From positions 1 through 58,887 of the forward strand of contig CAUJEL010000135.1 of the NCBI GenBank assembly GCA_963169875.1: DNA of 58,887 bases, written 5' to 3'. Shown piece after piece: positions 35,903 through 45,419 of the stretch (positions are counted from its first letter, which is position 1; every line of letters begins with the position of its first letter). The notes beneath the pieces are model-generated. The model saw nothing but the letters and a program-made list of their open reading frames with translations. It was not told the origin of the DNA and searched no databases. The position numbers and the translations under genes are program-made. Source of the DNA: Candidatus Zhuqueibacterota bacterium (GTDB taxonomy: Bacteria; Zhuqueibacterota; Zhuqueibacteria; Residuimicrobiales; Residuimicrobiaceae).

Positions 35903-36799
35903 TTAATTCTCATGGATTGGGGGTAACGGCTGTTTGACGCCGTGAAAAAAACCAGCGGTAAAAACAACCAGTCCTGGCAATATCAGCCAGTAGAGCAGTA
36001 CGAACTTGATGAAATTCTCCGGACTCCAGCGCAGCAGCCGCAGGCTGATGGCGCCGGTTCTGAGAATGGGAATGAAAATGCCCAGCAGCGGAAACTTTAG
36101 CAAATTGGAGCCGGATATGGTGAGGATTTTACGTGTCTGCGCGGAACCGATCCCCAGATTATATTGATTGCGAAAAAATTTGCGCCAGCCGGTACGATTG
36201 CGATGAATCATGCGAATCCGGGGATCGAGATAAACCGGAATACCGGCTTGCGCGATCTTGCGGCTGAAAATCGAATCGCTCCCCTTGATGGTGGCGAGAA
36301 AAAGACCATACTGATCAAACAGATCCCTGCGGTAAGAGATATTGCACGTCGGCAGCACGCTGACCTGGCGCAGGCGCCTGCCAAGAAAACTGTTGAATTC
36401 CAGCAGAAATTCCGCCGTGCCCACCGGATGCCAGGGCGTGCCATTTCCGACCGGACCACCCGCCACGCGCTGCCCGGCGTGTTGATTCTCGATCATATTC
36501 TGCAGCCAATCCGGGTCCACGATGCAATCGCAGTCGGTGAACGCCAGAATCTCACCCTGCGCAATCTTGATGGCTGCATTCCGGGCCGCTCCCGGGAAGG
36601 TGCGCTGCTGCAAACGCAACAGCACGATCTGCGGATAACGCCCGGCGAGCCACTCCCCGGTGCCATCGTCCGAACTATCGACGACAATAATTTCATAGTT
36701 GAATTCCGTCTTCTGCGCCAGCACCGAATCGAGACAATCGCCGATCATGGAACGCATATTATAAGAGGGAATAATCACAGAAGCGATTATTTCAGCCAA
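35903..36799 (-). CDS. GT2-family glycosyltransferase
   Basis: This 298-residue inverting glycosyltransferase has the GT-A fold: ASVIIPSYNMRSMIGDCLDS, IIVVDSSDDGTGEW, FPGAARNAAIKIAQGEI and the metal-binding FTDCDCIVDPDW near residue 90. The C-terminus has one or two hydrophobic helices that may tie it to the membrane. It starts at TTG 36799, preceded by AGGGGGGA; no ATG or GTG lies between that codon and the nearest upstream stop in frame. The downstream GT4 gene follows after one base, so the two probably act in one surface-polysaccharide pathway. A 27-codon reading frame overlaps its start. Confidence 0.9.
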   Translation of the reverse strand: MAEIIASVIIPSYNMRSMIGDCLDSVLAQKTEFNYEIIVVDSSDDGTGEWLAGRYPQIVLLRLQQRTFPGAARNAAIKIAQGEILAFTDCDCIVDPDWLQNMIENQHAGQRVAGGPVGNGTPWHPVGTAEFLLEFNSFLGRRLRQVSVLPTCNISYRRDLFDQYGLFLATIKGSDSIFSRKIAQAGIPVYLDPRIRMIHRNRTGWRKFFRNQYNLGIGSAQTRKILTISGSNLLKFPLLGIFIPILRTGAISLRLLRWSPENFIKFVLLYWLILPGLVVFTAGFFHGVKQPLPPIHEN

Positions 36800-36870
36800 T
36801 GCATCCCCCCTGCCATTCCGTGATCATGACAGATCGAGGCGTGCTTGCCGCCACGTTTGCTGTCCTTCAT
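36787..36870 (-). CDS. Possible 27-codon leader ORF upstream of the GT2 gene
   Basis: An ATG at 36870 follows AGGAGAG by about seven bases, a better ribosome-binding site than that of the TTG-started glycosyltransferase. The predicted peptide is basic and His/Gly-rich (MKDSKRGGKHASICHDHGMA at its start). Its stop lies 13 bases inside the next gene, so ribosomes ending here could reinitiate at the TTG. It may be only a chance frame. Confidence 0.3.
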   Translation of the reverse strand: MKDSKRGGKHASICHDHGMAGGMHWLK

Positions 36871-37230
36871 ACTTTACTCTCCTGCACATCTGATTTTCAG
36901 GCTTGGTCATAGCGCTGATCGTGCGGTCCACATCGAGGGCCATCCCCATAGTGCCATTCATATTTGATGAATAAATTAGACATTCAGGACGCGAAAATCA
37001 AGCATAAATTATCACTTCAACCAGGCGATTGGCTTAGCCTTGCGAAGGTTTAAAACCCTCGCAAGGCTGTCAAAAAAATATGAGTTGCAAACCAATTCTT
37101 TTAATCCTATTTTCCATTAAACAGGGGAACGGGCATACCGCGGCTGGCGCGGCAGCCTCACCTGCCACATTCACGTTTGTCACCCCGTGGCGTATACAAA
37201 AGCCATGCAAGAATCCATCGGAGAATGACC
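36800..37230. other. Divergent intergenic region
   Basis: This gap separates the minus-strand glycosyltransferase pair from the plus-strand ABC transporter. It contains the small leader frame, the inverted repeat ATTCAT-ATTTG-ATGAAT near 36957, and the family 2 palindrome at 37037-37067. No other gene is supported. Confidence 0.45.
37037..37067. repeat. Repeat family 2, second palindrome
   Basis: GCCTTGCGAAGGTTT and AAACCCTCGCAAGGC pair at 14 of 15 positions around one base. The core matches the element at 14575-14605, and GCGATTGG precedes both. Confidence 0.7.
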
Positions 37231-39165
37231 ATGATGAGGATGCACGGCGGTCTGCGCAGCATCATCAACGCGCCCGACGAAAAACCGACCATAACCTGGC
37301 CCCTGCTGAAACGCGTGTTTCATTACGCCAAACCGTACCGCTGGCTGATCCTGGGCATATTGCTCCTGATCCTGACGCACACAGGCCTGATGCTGCTCTC
37401 CCCGCTCATTTTGCGCGATCTGCTCGACAACACCATCCCATCGGCCGATCGCGGGCGGTTACTATGGACCGCCCTGGCCCTGGTGCTGCTGCCGGTCGCA
37501 AACGGCCTCATCAACGTCCTGCAGCGCCGCCTCAATGTGCGGGTGGGTGAAGGCATCATCCACGATTTGCGCCTGGTTACCTACAGCAGCCTGCAGCGCA
37601 TGTCGCTGCGGTTTTTCACCAACACCAAAGTGGGCGAGCTGATGAGCCGCCTCAACAACGATGTGGTCGGCGCGCAGAATGCCATCAGCAGCACCATCAT
37701 CGGCATCATTACACAGATATTCCAAAGCGCGGCTATTTTATCGGTCCTGCTATCCCTGGAATGGCGTTTGACCCTCATCAGCGTCCTCATTCTGCCACTG
37801 TTCATCCTGGCGGCACGGCTGCTCGGCAACCGGCTGCGCGATATGGCGCGCCGGCAAATGGAAGCCAATGCGCAGATGAACGCCATGATGAACGAAACCC
37901 TCAACATCGGCGGCGCCCTGCTGGTGAAACTCTTCGGCCGCCGCCAGCTGGAAGTCGATCGTTTTGACGAACGCGCCGTAGAAGTGCGCGACCTCGGTGT
38001 GCAGCGGGCAGTCATCGGTTCAGTTTTCATGGCCATCATCGGACTGATCAGCGGCGTCGGCACCGCGCTGGTGTATGGTCTGGGCGGCCTTTTCGTGATC
38101 CAGGGTCTTTTCACGGTGGGCACCATTGTGGCCTTTGGCGCCTACCTCGGCCATCTATACGGCGCCTTGCAGGGCCTCGCCAACGCACCGGTGGAATTTG
38201 CCACCTCCATGGTCAGTTTCGAGCGCGTCTTTGAGGTGATCGACCTGCCCGCGGATATCGATGAAAAGCCTCAAGCCAGGAAACTCGGCAATAGCCGCGG
38301 CGAGATCCTATTCGAGGATGTCTATTTCAGCTATGATTCAGGCGACGACCATCTCCTCAGCGACGTGCGCCGCTACGGCAGCATGGATGATGTAACCGCG
38401 GTGCTCTCTGGCAAAAAAGCCGCCGCTGCTGAAGAAGAGCCCCCCTCGCGCACCCAGGCGCGCAAAAATGCGCTGGAGCAAATCACCTTCCGCGCGGATC
38501 CCGGACAGATCGTGGCCCTGGTCGGACCCAGCGGTTCGGGCAAAACCACCCTCACTTATCTCATCCCCCGGCTGTATGATCCAACCTCCGGCGTGGTGCG
38601 CCTCGATGGACACGACTTGCGCGATCTGGCGCTGGAATCCCTGTCAGCCCAGATCGGCATGGTGACCCAGGAGACCTATCTGTTCCACGACAGCATCCGC
38701 ACCAATCTGCAATACGCCCGGCTGGATGCGACGCCAAAAGAACTGGAAGCCGCCTGCCGCATCGCCAACATCCATGACTTTGTCCAAGCGCTGCCGGATG
38801 GCTATGATACCATCGTCGGCGAACGCGGCTTTCGCCTCAGCGGCGGGGAGAAGCAGCGCATCGCGCTGGCGCGCGTGATCCTCAAAAATCCGCGCATTCT
38901 CATCCTCGACGAAGCCACCAGCAGCCTGGACAGCGAATCCGAAGCCCTGATTCAGGATGCACTGGAAAAAGTGATGGCCGACCGCACCAATATCGTCATC
39001 GCACACCGTCTCAGCACCATCCTGGCGGCGGATCAGATCCTCGTCCTGAACCGCGGCCGCATCGAGGAACAAGGCACGCACGACTGGCTGCTGCAGCAGG
39101 GCGGCCTCTACGCCTTGCTCTATCAGACGCAGTTTGAAAAGTCCAATAACACCTCCGGCGTCTAG
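37231..39165 (+). CDS. ABC exporter, fused permease and ATPase (MsbA-like)
   Basis: This 644-residue half-transporter has six membrane helices followed by a nucleotide-binding domain, as in lipid or drug exporters such as MsbA. Walker A is GPSGSGKTT (about residue 432), the Q-loop is MVTQETYLF, the signature is LSGGEKQR, Walker B is ILILDEATSSLD and the switch His is in IAHRLST. An insertion of about 45 residues (nucleotides 38335-38470, Ala/Glu-rich) lies between the first strand FSYD and the next strand ALEQITF of the ATPase domain, where most relatives have a few residues. The start is uncertain among ATGs at 37225, 37231 and 37234; GGAG near 37218 favours 37231. Substrate unknown; it may export a lipid or glycolipid. 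Confidence 0.92.
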   Translation: MMRMHGGLRSIINAPDEKPTITWPLLKRVFHYAKPYRWLILGILLLILTHTGLMLLSPLILRDLLDNTIPSADRGRLLWTALALVLLPVANGLINVLQRRLNVRVGEGIIHDLRLVTYSSLQRMSLRFFTNTKVGELMSRLNNDVVGAQNAISSTIIGIITQIFQSAAILSVLLSLEWRLTLISVLILPLFILAARLLGNRLRDMARRQMEANAQMNAMMNETLNIGGALLVKLFGRRQLEVDRFDERAVEVRDLGVQRAVIGSVFMAIIGLISGVGTALVYGLGGLFVIQGLFTVGTIVAFGAYLGHLYGALQGLANAPVEFATSMVSFERVFEVIDLPADIDEKPQARKLGNSRGEILFEDVYFSYDSGDDHLLSDVRRYGSMDDVTAVLSGKKAAAAEEEPPSRTQARKNALEQITFRADPGQIVALVGPSGSGKTTLTYLIPRLYDPTSGVVRLDGHDLRDLALESLSAQIGMVTQETYLFHDSIRTNLQYARLDATPKELEAACRIANIHDFVQALPDGYDTIVGERGFRLSGGEKQRIALARVILKNPRILILDEATSSLDSESEALIQDALEKVMADRTNIVIAHRLSTILAADQILVLNRGRIEEQGTHDWLLQQGGLYALLYQTQFEKSNNTSGV

Positions 39166-39422
39166 GCGACGTGTTATTTCCTCTTCATTTTGTGATGGAT
39201 GTCAAAAAAAGCCACCTGCATGCGGGCTATATTAAATCATGACTCAGGGGACCCATATCCTGAAACACCGCTGGAAGTATTTCATTATGCCACCGGCAAC
39301 CGCCCCCTGGCTGGGGTCATCCTGTTATTCCGTAACCCCACTTGTCCTCTTAACATTTCCACACACAGCCTGACTAAATCTGGACACTCATTTTGCCAGT
39401 CTCTTACAAAAAGGAGATGACG

Positions 39423-42400
39423 ATGATGAACCACCGCTGCATTTCATCCCGCCGTGCTGCTTTTTTCATGCTTCTCCTCAGCCTTCTGTCTCTGACAGCA
39501 TGGTGCATTGCTGAAGATCGCAAAATCAACGATGACACCGGCGCCGTGACGCAGAAAAATCCCGCCATGGCAGCCAGCTACAACGGTTATGGCATCGCCT
39601 GCTGGGAGGATTATCGCAACGGCAATGCGGACATCTATGGCCAGGTCTTCAATCAGAAAGGGCAATTGGTCGGTGCCAATTTCATGCTCAATGATGCGCC
39701 AGGCAGCGGTGTACAGGTGCGTCCGGCTGTGGCCGTGAACAGCCGCGGCCAGTTCGTCGTGGTCTGGGAGGACAGCGGCGATGGCGGCGACGTGGTCCTC
39801 TACGCGCGCTGGTTCGCCGCCAACATGAAACCGCTCGGCGACCGCGTCCGCATCAATTCCGTCGACGCCCGCGGCAGATTGCATGCAGCGGTGGCCATGG
39901 ACTATAATGGTAATGCCGTGGTGTGCTGGGCTGACGGCCGCGAACGCGAGACCCTGGAAATCTACATGCAGCGCTACGACCATCAAGGCCGTCCCATTGG
40001 CGGCAACCGCCGCGTCAATGATGCCATAAGCGGCATTCAGCAATTTCCCGCCGTTGCCATGAATGCGCACGGCGAGTTCGTCATTACTTGGACGGATGGC
40101 CGCACTGCGCCTGGTTACGGGATTTATGGCCAGCGCTTCTCCGCGTTCGGTACCCCGCTGGGCACAAACCGTCTGTTGAGCCCCGGCAGCGAACAATATA
40201 ATGCGCCGGCTATTCCTTCCGTGGCTTTGCAGAAAAATGGCGATTTCATGACAGCCTGGCATTATGGGTCGCCACCGCAGGTGTACGGCTGCTTCATTTC
40301 CAATGCGGACTCTACGGCCAATAAAACGTTTTGTCTGGACAATGCCGGCGGCGGTGCGACGTTCATCGCCGGATTGAATCCGTGCGTCTATCCACGCCTC
40401 GAAAACGGATTTGTGATCTCTTTCGCAGCCTCTCCCAGTTTTGCCGGCAGCCACGTCTATACGCAGTCATTCGATCCACAGGGCAATCCGGAAGTGGATC
40501 CCATTCAGTGTAGTGAATCCGCCGGCAGCAAAGGGCTCAACTGCCTGGTCATCGGCTGGCAGGGCCTGTTCACGGTCATCTGGGAACAGACCACCGGCAC
40601 CGACAAGGATATTTATGGCCAGTGCCGTGGCGCGCAGATTCCGATGAATGTCACCGCCGGCACCCAATTTAACAGCCGCGTGCCCATCAGCTGGGATCCG
40701 CCCTTTGGCATGGAGAGCGCCAAAAAATATTCCATCCACCGCAGCACCGACATGAATGGCCCCTTTTCGCCGCTGGCCTCCATCAACCTGACGGATCGCG
40801 GCGCAGCCGGCGCGCTCATGCGCGATTATCTCGACGCCGCCATCACACCCGGGACGACCTATTACTATCGGGTGACTTGCGATGAAACCGGCGCGGACGG
40901 TCCCTCCCAGATTGTCAAAGCGACGCCCATGCCGGGCAGCCAAAGCCATACACTCCATTCAGCCTGGACTGACCGGGCGCCCACCATCGATGGCGTCATC
41001 AAGGAGGCGGAATGGAACGATGCGCGCAAAATCAACATCGCCGTGCCCTGCAGCGACCATCCCGTGGAACTCTATGTAAAAAATAACGGCACAAAACTGT
41101 TCATCGCAGCGGATGATCCTTTGGACACCATTATCGATCCCGTCAATCAGCTCTGCATGCTCTCGGATCTGGATTACAACCATCTATGGCCGGCAGGGCC
41201 GTCCAGCAATGAAGGTTTGTTATATATAAACTCGACAGGCGCCCGTTTCATAGGCTATTATGGAACCTACCCTGATCATCTGGGCGCCAATGGCGCCGCC
41301 TTGGCGGCGAATGTGACCTCGCTAATTACCACCAACAGCGGTCATGTGCAGTACGAAGCAGCCATAACCATTGCCCACACGGCCGGCCAGGAGATCGGCT
41401 TTGCGGCATGGGTCCAGGATCCGGGCAGCATCTACGCCATGCACTATGGCTGGGCGGGCGAATGGCCCTATGGTCATCTCTGGGAATGCGCCAGCGCGCT
41501 GGGCAAATTGATTTTTGCCGGCCCGCAGGCAGCACCGGGCAAATATATCGTGTCCAATACCAACGACAGCGGTCCCGGTTCCCTGCGCCAGGCCATGGAG
41601 GATGCGGACAGCCATGCCGGTCCGGACAGCGTCCTGTTCAACATCCCCGCCAGCGATCCCAATTATGATGCTGCCAGCGGCGTCTGGACCATCAAACCGG
41701 TTTCGGTATTACGCCTCACCAACCAGGCTACGGTTGTAGACGGCACCTCGCAAGCGCGTTTCATCGGCACAGACACCAATCCGCTCGGACCGGAAATTGC
41801 CATCGATGGTTCTGAATCACCCAATCCTTATGGCATCACCATCTCCGGCTCGCATAATCATGTCAAGGGTCTTTGCGTCTATAGCTTTACGCAAACGCTC
41901 TTTTCAATCTCGGACGACAGCAACCGCGTCACCGGCTGCTATGTGGGCACTGATGCTACCGGCATGCGCCGCATGGACAAACAAGGCTATGGTATCACGG
42001 TCATGTACTGCGGTTTCAATATCATCGGCGGGATGGGACGGGACCGCAACGTAATCAGCGGTCTCCAAGCGAATGGTATCTTTCTCGGTCCAGGCGCGAA
42101 TGATAACCAGGTTGTTGGCAATTATATCGGTATCAACAGCGCCGGCAGTGACACCATCAAAAATGCAAATGGTATTCTCATCTCGGCCACAAGCAGTCAC
42201 AATACCCTTGGGCCCGGGAATGTGGTGAGCGGGAACAAAAACTATGGCATCATTTTAGTCTCTGCGACCTGCGACAGCAACCGCGTCATCGGCAATTTCA
42301 TCGGCACGGATGCGAATGGCGTGGTGGCCTTGGGCAATGGCGCGCATGGGATTTATATCGAAGAAGCGGGGTTTAACGTCATCGGCGGCGATGAGGCCCA

Positions 42401-43433
42401 TGAACGCAATATCATCTCAGGAAACAACGCAAATGGCGTCTATATCGTGCGGGGCTCCGCCCAGGGCAACGTGATTCAGGGCAACTATATCGGCGTCAAT
42501 GCCTCCGGCAATGCCACACTGCCCAACGGAACGCACGGCATCTATTTGATTCATGGCGCTGACCACACGCAGATCGGTGGAGAAAATCCGGGAGAGGGCA
42601 ACACTATTTCCGGCAATGTCGGCGAAGGCATCATGCTGGAAAGCAGCAACGCCAACCAGGTCCGTGGCAATTTTATCGGCACCGACTCAGCGGGCGAACT
42701 TGATTTGGGGAATGGCGGCAACGGCCTCTTTTTCTATGGGACTTCCTGCAATAATATCATTGGCAGCAACAATGTCATCGCCTATAATCAGCAAAATGGC
42801 ATTATGGTACAGAGCGGCAACGCGGATTATAACCAGATCACGCAGAATCGCATCTATCAGAACGCTGGCGGCGGCATCCGGCTGGGCAGCGGCGCCAATC
42901 AGGACGTCCCTGCTCCGCACCTTACAGAAATGAACCCGCTGCGCGGAGAGTCCTTCCCTTATGCGACCGTTGAAATTTACGCCACCAGCGGCTCGCAAGC
43001 GGACACCTATGAAGGTACCACCATTGCAGGCTCTGACGGCCGTTTCAGTTGGAATGGCAGCGTCTCCGGCCATTTTGTCACCGCCACGGCCACGGATGCG
43101 GCGTATAACACCTCCGCACTGTCACAGCCTCTCGAGACTGCCATCGCGGAAAAACCCATCACCCAACCGTTGGCATTCAAACTGGAACAGAATTATCCCA
43201 ATCCGTTCAACCCGAGTACGCAAATTCGCTTCTGTGTCCAGGAGCGCTGCCGGGTGCAGTTGACGCTTTACGATCTCATGGGCCGGCAGATCGCCACACT
43301 GGCCGATCAGCTCTACGCACCCGGCTGGCATGTGAAGAGCGTCGCCCTGAGTGCGTATGCTTCGGGCGTCTATTTTTATCGCATCCGCATGAAAGATTTT
43401 AATGAGTGCAAGAAGATGATATTGGTCAAATAA
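39423..43433 (+). CDS. Beta-helix surface protein with T9SS-type sorting domain
   Basis: This 1336-residue exported protein has the same domain order as the 24390-29906 protein but with only one beta-helix module. After the signal peptide (ending near WCIA) come propeller-like repeats (GQFVVVWEDSGDG, GEFVITWTDGR), an Fn3-like segment, a CBM9/DOMON-like segment (APTIDGVIKEAEWNDA), then NTNDSGPGSLRQAMEDA and parallel beta-helix repeats (NYIGINSAGS, GNFIGTDANG). An Ig-like segment and the C-terminal NYPNPFNPSTQI...KMILVK sorting domain end it. AGGAG at 39411-39415 favours ATG 39423; two further ATGs (39417, 39426) are in frame. A sugar-binding or scaffold role on the cell surface is inferred. 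Confidence 0.88.
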   Translation: MMNHRCISSRRAAFFMLLLSLLSLTAWCIAEDRKINDDTGAVTQKNPAMAASYNGYGIACWEDYRNGNADIYGQVFNQKGQLVGANFMLNDAPGSGVQVRPAVAVNSRGQFVVVWEDSGDGGDVVLYARWFAANMKPLGDRVRINSVDARGRLHAAVAMDYNGNAVVCWADGRERETLEIYMQRYDHQGRPIGGNRRVNDAISGIQQFPAVAMNAHGEFVITWTDGRTAPGYGIYGQRFSAFGTPLGTNRLLSPGSEQYNAPAIPSVALQKNGDFMTAWHYGSPPQVYGCFISNADSTANKTFCLDNAGGGATFIAGLNPCVYPRLENGFVISFAASPSFAGSHVYTQSFDPQGNPEVDPIQCSESAGSKGLNCLVIGWQGLFTVIWEQTTGTDKDIYGQCRGAQIPMNVTAGTQFNSRVPISWDPPFGMESAKKYSIHRSTDMNGPFSPLASINLTDRGAAGALMRDYLDAAITPGTTYYYRVTCDETGADGPSQIVKATPMPGSQSHTLHSAWTDRAPTIDGVIKEAEWNDARKINIAVPCSDHPVELYVKNNGTKLFIAADDPLDTIIDPVNQLCMLSDLDYNHLWPAGPSSNEGLLYINSTGARFIGYYGTYPDHLGANGAALAANVTSLITTNSGHVQYEAAITIAHTAGQEIGFAAWVQDPGSIYAMHYGWAGEWPYGHLWECASALGKLIFAGPQAAPGKYIVSNTNDSGPGSLRQAMEDADSHAGPDSVLFNIPASDPNYDAASGVWTIKPVSVLRLTNQATVVDGTSQARFIGTDTNPLGPEIAIDGSESPNPYGITISGSHNHVKGLCVYSFTQTLFSISDDSNRVTGCYVGTDATGMRRMDKQGYGITVMYCGFNIIGGMGRDRNVISGLQANGIFLGPGANDNQVVGNYIGINSAGSDTIKNANGILISATSSHNTLGPGNVVSGNKNYGIILVSATCDSNRVIGNFIGTDANGVVALGNGAHGIYIEEAGFNVIGGDEAHERNIISGNNANGVYIVRGSAQGNVIQGNYIGVNASGNATLPNGTHGIYLIHGADHTQIGGENPGEGNTISGNVGEGIMLESSNANQVRGNFIGTDSAGELDLGNGGNGLFFYGTSCNNIIGSNNVIAYNQQNGIMVQSGNADYNQITQNRIYQNAGGGIRLGSGANQDVPAPHLTEMNPLRGESFPYATVEIYATSGSQADTYEGTTIAGSDGRFSWNGSVSGHFVTATATDAAYNTSALSQPLETAIAEKPITQPLAFKLEQNYPNPFNPSTQIRFCVQERCRVQLTLYDLMGRQIATLADQLYAPGWHVKSVALSAYASGVYFYRIRMKDFNECKKMILVK

Positions 43434-43462
43434 GGAAAATTTTCCGGTAGGTATTGGTGAAA

Positions 43463-43503
43463 TTCCGGCTATTTCGTATAATTATTTTATGAAGTAGCCG
43501 GAA
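43463..43503 (+). terminator. Hairpin terminator candidate after the beta-helix gene
   Basis: TTCCGGCTATTTC (43463-43475) and GAAGTAGCCGGAA (43491-43503) form a 13-base-pair stem with one G-U pair and a 15-base AT-rich loop, 30 bases after the stop codon. Only a weak AT-rich tail follows, so termination is likely but not certain. Confidence 0.5.
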
Positions 43504-43530
43504 ATAAATAGTGCAAACTTACCGGAGGAT

Positions 43531-43674
43531 TTAAACTGACAGGTAATGTGATGTTGCTGAGGTTAAAAAAACCGAGAAAATCATCGTTTATCAACTGCCT
43601 GCTATGCCATTTTCAGAGCGCCAAGCCGTATCCGGCTCTTTCGTCGCTTTGACCGGAAAAAAATTAGTCATAAG
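43531..43674 (+). repeat. Left diverged direct repeat flanking the flavoprotein gene
   Basis: This segment contains AACTGACAGG, then TTGCTGAGGTT...GAAAATCAT, TGCCATTTTC and AAAAAATTAGTCA. All recur in the same order at 45252-45419 on the other side of the gene. Spacing is similar and the orientation is direct. Confidence 0.6.
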
Positions 43675-43748
43675 CTGATCCTCAAAACGTCCAAACCTAA
43701 AACCCTCTGAATTTCAGCACGTCGACGCATCCATACGTCTATACGTCT

Positions 43749-45167
43749 TTATTTCGTATAGCCCTTTTCGAAATATTCTTTTTCGGCGCCCACCGTTTCG
43801 ATGTCGTATTTTTTCGAGTCTATCACGCTTCTGGCAGAGAGTATGCCCATTTCGAGGGCGTGGTCCTGGTTGTTGTAACGGAAAAGGCCTGACCTGCCGG
43901 CCAAGATGAGGTTCTCGTATCCGGCAAGGTGCATTTTTAGCGGATCGAGGTTAGATCTGTAATCGACGTCGTAAACCGGGTAGGCGTATTTTTCCCTGTG
44001 GACGAAGGAACCGGATATCTCTGCCTTTTTCAGACCGAATATCTTCTCCAGGTGAGGGAGCGCGGCGTTTACGAGCTCTTCCCTGGAAGCGTTCCAGACG
44101 TTGTCGTTCTCCCAGCAGAAAAACTCTATGAGGAGGGACGTCTTGCCCGGAGGGCAAAGATCCGCGCTGAAGTTCCCCGGTTCCATGATCCGGCCGAAGG
44201 GTATTTTCCTGTCCGGGAAATATATCCACTGGTCGCTGAAAACCTTCGGCCTGTCCAGGGACAAGAACAGGGAGACGTGGGACCTGAAAATGAGCTTCGC
44301 GGCCGCCTTTACGGCTTCGTGTTCGACGCCGAGCCCCAGCATGTTCACCAGTTCTGTGATGGGTATGGTTGAGATCACCTTTTCCGCTTCCACCTCGAAT
44401 TCCCCGTCGCCGCCCCGGCAGAGAACCTTCGTTATCTTTTTTCCATCATGGTAAAATTTGCGTGGTTCGCAACCCAGGAATATCTTTCCGCAATTTCCTT
44501 TTTCTATCCTGGCCATTATGGCATCATAGATCATTGAGGAGCCGTACCTGGGATAATAGAACTGGTCCACGAGCGTTTTCGGGGCATTCCTGTCCTTGAA
44601 GACCATTTTTTTGACCACGTCCACGAGGGACAGGTCCTTTATGCGCTGGCTGGCCCAGTCCGGGGAAATACTGGAGCAGGGCAGGCCCCAGATCTTTTCC
44701 GTGTAGTTCAGCATATTGAGCTCGGCCAGGCTCCTTCCGAAATCCGAGACAATTTTCTCCTCGAAGGAGGCCGGCTCTCTCCTGCCGGGGAGGGCTTTGA
44801 GCCTTTCCCAGAAATAATCCCGCAGGATATTGACGCTGTACGCGAACCCGACGTTTTTGAGCGCGTCCTTAATCTCCACCGGATATATGAGGAAGCGGCC
44901 TCTTACGTGGAACCTGGTGAACCTGTTCACCTTTATCCAGTCCTCACCCAGAAGGTCCGCTATGAGATCGTAGAGGTAGCGGTTCTTGCTGAAGAACCTG
45001 TGGGGTCCGATGTCGGTTTTGAACCCGCCGAAGGAAATGGTCCTGGAAAGACCGCCCACAGCCTGATTTTTTTCCACCAGGATAAAAGGGATTCCGGCTT
45101 TGTTGAGCTCAAGGCATGCGGCCAAGCCGCTTGGGCCGGCGCCGAGTATCAGAACTTTGGTTTTCAT
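43749..45167 (-). CDS. FAD-dependent oxidoreductase, UDP-galactopyranose mutase/amine-oxidase-like
   Basis: This 472-residue flavoprotein begins with the Rossmann motif VLILGAGPSGLAACLE, followed by VEKNQAVGGLSRT, which binds FAD. The FGGFKTDIGPHRFFSKN segment and the later central EKIWGLPCSSISPDWASQRI resemble the UDP-galactopyranose mutase/protoporphyrinogen-oxidase-like group often found in polysaccharide loci. The C-terminal LAGRSGLFRYNNQDHALEMG is the second FAD-contact motif. Codon use stands apart: arginine is often AGG and isoleucine often ATA, whereas neighbours prefer CGC and ATC/ATT. The gene sits between two diverged direct repeats. Both signs suggest acquisition from another lineage. 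The substrate is unknown. Confidence 0.85.
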   Translation of the reverse strand: MKTKVLILGAGPSGLAACLELNKAGIPFILVEKNQAVGGLSRTISFGGFKTDIGPHRFFSKNRYLYDLIADLLGEDWIKVNRFTRFHVRGRFLIYPVEIKDALKNVGFAYSVNILRDYFWERLKALPGRREPASFEEKIVSDFGRSLAELNMLNYTEKIWGLPCSSISPDWASQRIKDLSLVDVVKKMVFKDRNAPKTLVDQFYYPRYGSSMIYDAIMARIEKGNCGKIFLGCEPRKFYHDGKKITKVLCRGGDGEFEVEAEKVISTIPITELVNMLGLGVEHEAVKAAAKLIFRSHVSLFLSLDRPKVFSDQWIYFPDRKIPFGRIMEPGNFSADLCPPGKTSLLIEFFCWENDNVWNASREELVNAALPHLEKIFGLKKAEISGSFVHREKYAYPVYDVDYRSNLDPLKMHLAGYENLILAGRSGLFRYNNQDHALEMGILSARSVIDSKKYDIETVGAEKEYFEKGYTK

Positions 45168-45251
45168 CCAGAAACCTCATTTATCGCAGTACCATTGAAA
45201 TCCTCGCGGCTAATACTTAAAGGCCACATGTGTGATGGTGTCTACTGTTAG

Positions 45252-45419
45252 GAACTGACAGGAAAACTGATGAAAACTTGTTATTGCTGGGGTTTACAAA
45301 AATCGGGGAAATCATGATCCGGCAAGCGCCCGATGCCGCGCCATTTCTCCTTTTTCTGCACGCTGAGCCTTCTCCGTCCCCCCCCGTACCGTTTCTTCCT
45401 GCCAAAAAATTAGTCAATA
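45252..45419 (+). repeat. Right diverged direct repeat flanking the flavoprotein gene
   Basis: It carries AACTGACAGG (45253-45262), TTGCTGGGGTT...GGAAATCAT (45284-45315), GCCATTTCTCC and AAAAAATTAGTCA in the same order as the left copy. Conserved blocks are separated by diverged spacers, as expected for an old duplication. Confidence 0.6.

Larger units (their letters stand above)
43434..43748. other. Intergenic region: hairpin and left direct repeat
   Basis: No gene is supported. GGAAAATTTTCC lies directly after the stop codon of the beta-helix gene, followed by the 13-base-pair hairpin at 43463-43503 and the left direct repeat that flanks the flavoprotein gene. Confidence 0.5.
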
